From the NCBI GenBank assembly GCA_017609945.1, contig JAFCCZ010000049.1, positions 1-9,329 of the forward strand: 9,329 bases of DNA, given 5' to 3'. Origin of the DNA: Candidatus Iainarchaeum sp. (GTDB lineage: Archaea; Iainarchaeota; Iainarchaeia; Iainarchaeales; GCA-2688035). The position numbers were made by a program, and so were the translations under genes. Shown piece by piece: positions 6,804 to 9,329 of this stretch (positions are counted from its first letter, which is position 1; each line of letters begins with the position of its first letter). Under the pieces are notes generated by a model. That model worked only from the letters and a program-made list of their open reading frames with translations, was not told the origin of the DNA and did not search any database.

Positions 6804-7299
6804 GGAAAACACCATGAGGCAGGTGCAGGTTGAGAAGGTTACCGTAAACATGGGAGTCGGGCAAAGCGGAGACGCGATGAAAAAGGCCCAGACCATTCTT
6901 GAAATGATTACAGAGGGCAAGGCAGTGCAAACCAAATGCACGGTAAAACAGCCGAAGTGGGAAATACGGCCAGGCCTGCCAATCGGGCTAAAGGTTGTGC
7001 TAAGGGGCGAGAAGGCAAGTGATTTCCTGAAGAGGGCGTTTGAAGCAAAGGACAACAGGCTGCGCAAAAGGAGCTTTGACCTGCAGGGAAACTTTGGGTT
7101 TGGAGTTCACGAGTATATTGACCTGCCCGGCGTGAAGTATGACCCAACGCTTGGAATAAGGGGCTTTGACGTACTTGTAACACTTAAGAGGCCAGGATAT
7201 CGTGTCAAGAAAAGAAAAATCAGGAGAAAGAAGCTTGGAAAGAACCATATGCTCAACAAGAGCGAAGCGGTTGAATTTGTGGAAAAAAGGGCGATTTGA
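6796..7299 (+). CDS. rpl5: Ribosomal protein uL5 (archaeal L5 / L11e)
   Basis: The product has 167 residues, within the archaeal range. uL5 binds 5S rRNA, forms the central protuberance and contacts P-site tRNA. Signatures are VEKVTVNMGVGQSGD (12-26), TVKQPKWEIRPGLPIGLKVV (49-68, with P-I-G conserved), NFGFGVHEYIDLPGVKYDP (99-117) and LGIRGFDVLVTLKRPGYRV (119-137). The latter two are nearly invariant in archaea. The ATG at 6796 has GAGGGTG at 6783-6789 as Shine-Dalgarno; a second ATG at 6814 is possible but lacks such a site. The gene overlaps eS4 by eight bases and uS14 by four. Confidence 0.96.
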   Translation: MNEENTMRQVQVEKVTVNMGVGQSGDAMKKAQTILEMITEGKAVQTKCTVKQPKWEIRPGLPIGLKVVLRGEKASDFLKRAFEAKDNRLRKRSFDLQGNFGFGVHEYIDLPGVKYDPTLGIRGFDVLVTLKRPGYRVKKRKIRRKKLGKNHMLNKSEAVEFVEKRAI

Positions 7300-7433
7300 A
7301 AAAGGAGAAAAGGGAGCGCAAGTGCAGGGTTTGCGGCACAGGCAATGCGATAATTAGAAAGTATGAGCTGATGATTTGCAGAAGGTGTTTTAGGGAAGTT
7401 GCCGAGAAAATCGGCTTCAGGAAGTATGATTGA
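7296..7433 (+). CDS. rps14: Ribosomal protein uS14 (short zinc-binding S14 / S29e), TTG start
   Basis: This small frame of 45 residues reads MKKEKRERKCRVCG at the start, with the TTG read as Met. It has four cysteines as C10-x2-C13-x14-C28-x2-C31, the zinc site of archaeal uS14. NAIIRKYELMICRRCFRE (17-34) and AEKIGFRKYD (36-45) match the family, whose archaeal members end in L-G-F-x-K-Y. uS14 sits in the head of the small subunit. The only start codon after the upstream in-frame stop at 7272-7274 is TTG at 7296, which overlaps the uL5 stop as TTGA and has no strong Shine-Dalgarno. It is a few residues shorter than usual at the N-terminus. Its place between uL5 and uS8 is the expected one. Confidence 0.92.
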   Translation: MKKEKRERKCRVCGTGNAIIRKYELMICRRCFREVAEKIGFRKYD

Positions 7434-7434
7434 A

Positions 7435-7441
7435 GAGGTGG
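7435..7441 (+). promoter_or_regulatory. Shine-Dalgarno that fixes the uS8 start
   Basis: GAGGTGG lies six bases upstream of the ATG at 7448 and directly abuts an earlier in-frame ATG at 7442. The spacing therefore favours 7448, which also gives the archaeal uS8 N-terminus M-T-R-M-D-P. The frame stays open back to a TTG at 7430, but that would place the ribosome-binding site inside the gene. Confidence 0.75.
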
Positions 7442-7447
7442 ATGGAA

Positions 7448-7840
7448 ATGACAAGAATGGACCCGGTTGCAGACGCGTTAATTAACCTGAAGAACAGTGA
7501 CATTGCGTCAAAAAAGCAGTGTTTCTTCAGGCCTGCCTCAAAGCTTTTGGGGGAAATACTTCGCGTGATGCAGAAAAAAGGGTACCTTAGCACGTTTGAG
7601 TTCATTGATGATGGACGAGAAGGGATTTATCGAGTTGAGCTCATGGGGAAAATAAACCAGTGCCGTGCGATAAAGCCAAGGTACGCCACAAAAAGAAGCG
7701 GGTTTGAAAAGTACGAGAAAAGGTATCTGCCTTCAAAGGACGTTGGAATATTAATTGTTAGCACGCCAAAGGGCGTTCTGACGCATGATGAAGCAAAAAA
7801 GCAGGGTGTTGGAGGAAGGCTTCTTGCATATGTTTACTGA
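7448..7840 (+). CDS. rps8: Ribosomal protein uS8 (archaeal S8 / S15Ae)
   Basis: The product has 130 residues, exactly the usual archaeal length when started at 7448. uS8 binds helix 21 of 16S rRNA and organises the central domain of the small subunit. The N-terminus MTRMDPVADALINLKNSD (1-18) is the archaeal and eukaryotic signature. The middle has ASKLLGEILRVMQKKGYL (30-47) and KPRYATKRSGFEKYEKRYLP (76-95). The C-terminus is ILIVSTPKGVLTHDEAKKQG (101-120) followed by V-G-G-R-L-L-A-Y-V-Y, the serine-containing S-T-x-x-G family motif. It follows uS14 after 14 bases, with a good Shine-Dalgarno, and precedes uL6 by 12 bases. Confidence 0.97.
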   Translation: MTRMDPVADALINLKNSDIASKKQCFFRPASKLLGEILRVMQKKGYLSTFEFIDDGREGIYRVELMGKINQCRAIKPRYATKRSGFEKYEKRYLPSKDVGILIVSTPKGVLTHDEAKKQGVGGRLLAYVY

Positions 7841-7852
7841 GGGGGCTTTTGA

Positions 7853-8389
7853 ATGATTAGGGAAAGCTTTAAGGAAGTAGTGCCACTGCCAGAGGGCGTG
7901 CAGGCCGAAGTGACGGGAACAAAAGTAACTCTTAAATCCGGCTCAAACGAAAACACCAGGGTTTTCAAAGTGAAGGGAATTGAGATAAGGAAGACAGATA
8001 TGGGGCTGGAAATAGAGGCAACCCCTGCCAAAAGGAAGATGAATGCAAAGCTCAAAACAGTGGTAAGCCACTTGCACAACATGGCAAAGGGCCTTGACCA
8101 AGAGTTTGAGTACAAGCTGGCGATTGTTTACAGCCACTTCCCAATGTCTGTTAACGTAAAGGGCAACGTTGTTGAGATAAACAACTTTGCGGGAGAGAAG
8201 AAAGTAAGGCAGGCAAAAATTTTGCCTGGCGTGCAGGTTGAGGTAAAGGGAAAGGACGTTTCTGTTAAGGGGCACTCAAAAGAGGCCGTCGGCCAGACCG
8301 CGGCAAACCTTGAAACATCCACAAAGGTAAGGGGCAGGGACAGAAGGATCTTTCAGGACGGAATTTTTATCGTGAGCAAGGGAAAATAG
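7853..8389 (+). CDS. rpl6: Ribosomal protein uL6 (archaeal L6 / L9e)
   Basis: The product has 178 residues, the usual archaeal length. uL6 has two related domains and lies near the sarcin-ricin loop and the factor-binding site. The N-terminal domain includes PLPEGVQAEVTGTKVTLKSG (11-30). The junction segment KTVVSHLHNMAKGLDQEFEY (68-87) is the archaeal and eukaryotic form. The second domain has KLAIVYSHFPMSVNVKGNVV (88-107) and INNFAGEKKVRQAKILPGV (109-127), both diagnostic, and ends with RDRRIFQDGIFIV (162-174), the conserved R-R-x-F-x-D-G-I-Y/F motif. GAGGGGG at 7839-7845 is a strong Shine-Dalgarno seven bases before the ATG. The gene is intact and ends nine bases before eL32. Confidence 0.97.
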   Translation: MIRESFKEVVPLPEGVQAEVTGTKVTLKSGSNENTRVFKVKGIEIRKTDMGLEIEATPAKRKMNAKLKTVVSHLHNMAKGLDQEFEYKLAIVYSHFPMSVNVKGNVVEINNFAGEKKVRQAKILPGVQVEVKGKDVSVKGHSKEAVGQTAANLETSTKVRGRDRRIFQDGIFIVSKGK

Positions 8390-8398
8390 GTGAAGTAA

Positions 8399-9032
8399 AT
8401 GCCGGAAAAGAAAACAAAGAAAGCAGCCAAGCCGAAAGCAAAGGCCGAGAAGAAGGCAAAGCCAGTGGCAAAACCAAAGACCGGTGAAGTGAAGAAAGCG
8501 AAGCCTGTTGAAAAGAAGTCAGAGGCAAAAGTTGAGAAAAAGGCAGAGCAGGTGAAGAAACCTGCGGCTGCAGAAAAGGCAGTGGCAAAGAAGCCGGAAG
8601 CAACGGTTAAGGCAGAGAAGAAGGCGGTTAAGGAAAAGCCAAAAAAGCCTGCGGCAAAAGCAAAGGGGAAAAAGAGCAAGGAAGTCAAAGCAATCGCCAA
8701 AAAGATTAAGGGCAAGAAGAAAAGAATGTTCAGAGGAAGGTTTGGAAACAGGAGCATTAGAAGAATTTCAAACAAAAAGTGGCAAAAGTGGAGAAAGCCA
8801 CGCGGAATAGACATTTATTTCCCCAAAGACAGGTTACAGGACACCAAAAGAAATAAGGGGAAGGCACCCAAGCGGCTTCATTGAAGTGCTGGTAAGGAAC
8901 CAGGCAGAGATGGAAGCACTTGCAGGGAAAAAGGACACTGCGGTAAGGCTTGCTTCTGCAATTGGAAAGAGAAAGAGGAAAATTTTGGTTGACAGGGCCA
9001 AAGAGATTGGGCTGGTTGTGCTTAACGGGTGA
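8399..9032 (+). CDS. rpl32e: Ribosomal protein eL32 (L32e), N-terminally extended, with an apparent frameshift
   Basis: The eL32 protein is specific to archaea and eukaryotes and binds 23S rRNA. From the ATG at 8399, residues 1-109 are a Lys/Ala/Pro/Glu-rich extension. The core starts near MFRGRFGNRSIRR (110-122) and reaches WQKWRKPRGIDIYF (128-141), matching the W-R-K-P-R-G-I-D hallmark. Continuing in that frame gives 20 unrelated residues and a stop at 8882-8884. From 8823, one base ahead, the frame reads PKTGYRTPKEIRGRHPSGF and VGY-type C-terminal eL32 sequence to LVVLNG, with a stop at 9030-9032. Compared with family members I remember, about 10 residues are also missing between G-I-D and G-Y. 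An assembly gap or indel near 8821-8824 is more likely than a broken essential gene. Confidence 0.88.
8402..8725 (+). other. Low-complexity Lys/Ala/Pro region: N-terminal extension of eL32
   Basis: These bases encode the residues before the eL32 core. They consist of irregular A-K-P, E-K-K and V-K-K recurrences, giving a strongly basic, disordered-looking segment that resembles linker-histone tails in composition. An N-terminal extension on eL32 is known in haloarchaea, but there it is acidic and folded, so this one is of another kind. GGTGA upstream of the ATG at 8399 supports the annotated start. The alternative, that translation starts at the ATG at 8726, lacks a nearby Shine-Dalgarno apart from general purine richness. 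Confidence 0.75.
8708..8821 (+). repeat. 114-bp perfect direct repeat, copy 1 (eL32 core)
   Basis: This copy runs from AAGGGCAAGAAGAAAAGAAT to the end of ATTTATTTC and is identical, base for base, to 9216-9329. The base before it differs (T at 8707, C at 9215), which fixes the left border. Here the sequence is in frame with eL32 and encodes the start of its core, so this copy is in its natural place. Whether identity would extend past 8821 cannot be seen, because the second copy reaches the window end. Confidence 0.95.
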
Positions 9033-9036
9033 TTTT

Positions 9037-9318
9037 ATGGATTTGGACAAGGTCAGAAGAATTGCGGCAAGTGTTCTGAAAACAGGCCAGCGGAGGATCT
9101 GGTTTAACCCGGAAGAAAGCGACAAGATAGGAGAGGTGATGACAAAGGAAGACGTCAGAGGCCTTGTAAAAGAAGGGGTCATTAGGAAAAGAAAGCCCCA
9201 GGGCCAAAGCAAGGCAAGGGCAAGAAGAAAAGAATGTTCAGAGGAAGGTTTGGAAACAGGAGCATTAGAAGAATTTCAAACAAAAAGTGGCAAAAGTGGA
9301 GAAAGCCACGCGGAATAG
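9037..9318 (+). CDS. rpl19e: Ribosomal protein eL19 (L19e): true N-terminus, chimeric C-terminus
   Basis: The ATG at 9037 follows the eL32 stop by four bases and has GGTGA just upstream. Residues 1-65 are plain archaeal eL19: MDLDKVRRIAASVLKTGQRR (1-20), W-F-N-P-E, TKEDVRGLVKEGVI (36-49) and G-Q-S-K-A-R-A-R-R-K (56-65). eL19 is a helical large-subunit protein that forms an intersubunit bridge. From residue 66 the frame runs through a copy of eL32 DNA out of frame and gives 28 unrelated residues, where the family should continue with a long basic helix to about 150 residues. The last 28 residues should not be taken as real protein. Confidence 0.85.
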   Translation: MDLDKVRRIAASVLKTGQRRIWFNPEESDKIGEVMTKEDVRGLVKEGVIRKRKPQGQSKARARRKECSEEGLETGALEEFQTKSGKSGESHAE

Positions 9319-9329
9319 ACATTTATTTC
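9216..9329 (+). repeat. 114-bp perfect direct repeat, copy 2 (inside eL19, reaches the window end)
   Basis: This copy is identical to 8708-8821, with an offset of 508 bases. Because 508 is not a multiple of three, the eL32 sequence is read out of frame by eL19. The left border falls in a Lys/Arg-rich stretch that both genes could plausibly share by chance for about 20 bases. The copy destroys eL19, so it is probably misplaced here. Confidence 0.95.

Noticed and set aside
7430..7447. Earlier uS8 start at TTG 7430 or ATG 7442
   Set aside because: The Shine-Dalgarno at 7435-7441 would lie inside or against the gene; ATG 7448 gives right spacing and the conserved M-T-R-M-D-P beginning.
8815..8840. 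Programmed +1 frameshifting in eL32
   Set aside because: The C run allows slippage in principle, but eL32 is not known for this, the loop also seems short, and the site coincides with the repeat and window end. An assembly fault is simpler.
9216..9329. Terminal repeat showing a circular replicon
   Set aside because: The end repeat matches an internal segment 508 bases away, not the start of the window, so it does not indicate circularity.
8708..9329. Mobile element or target-site duplication
   Set aside because: The repeated unit is eL32 coding sequence, with no inverted repeats, transposase or inserted cargo between copies beyond the rest of eL32 and the start of eL19.

Overview
The window is an archaeal ribosomal-protein superoperon (S10-spc type). 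Every gene is on the plus strand and the genes are nearly gapless. The order is uL3 (3' end only) - uL4 - uL23 - uL2 - uS19 - uL22 - uS3 - uL29 - aIF1/SUI1 - Rpp29 (RNase P) - uS17 - uL14 - uL24 - eS4 - uL5 - uS14 - uS8 - uL6 - eL32 - eL19 (5' part). Several features mark it as archaeal: eS4, eL32 and eL19 are absent from bacteria, SUI1 and Rpp29 sit between uL29 and uS17, and uS14 is the short zinc-binding form. Lysine and arginine codons (AAG/AAA, AGG/AGA) dominate. The sequence alone does not fix the phylum; a euryarchaeal or DPANN lineage is compatible, but that is a guess.

Layout. Bases 2-2949 hold the large-subunit block with uS19. Bases 2946-5110 hold uS3, uL29, the two non-ribosomal-protein translation/RNA-processing genes, and uS17. 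Bases 5107-8389 hold uL14 to uL6. Bases 8399-9329 hold eL32 and the start of eL19. Most neighbours overlap by 4-11 nt (often ATGA) or lie within about 15 nt, and many starts follow a GGTGA/GAGGTG-type Shine-Dalgarno about 6 nt upstream. This fits one polycistronic, translationally coupled transcript. I see no internal promoter, terminator, tRNA, mobile element or CRISPR, and no gene-free stretch above 300 bases. uS14 (7296-7433) is a 45-residue gene with a TTG start that a length- or ATG-limited gene finder would miss.

Two things stand out. First, four proteins (uL3, uS3, uL24, eL32) carry long Lys/Glu/Ala-rich low-complexity extensions, of about 40, 140, 75 and 109 residues. Second, the right end is damaged. 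A perfect 114-bp direct repeat (8708-8821 and 9216-9329) places the beginning of the eL32 core inside eL19, out of frame, so eL19 is native only for about 65 residues. At exactly the base where the repeat copy reaches the window end, eL32 shifts frame and appears to lack about 10 residues. An assembly error at a contig end explains all of this best. I found no convincing new biological system; apart from that end and the extensions, this is a conserved housekeeping operon.
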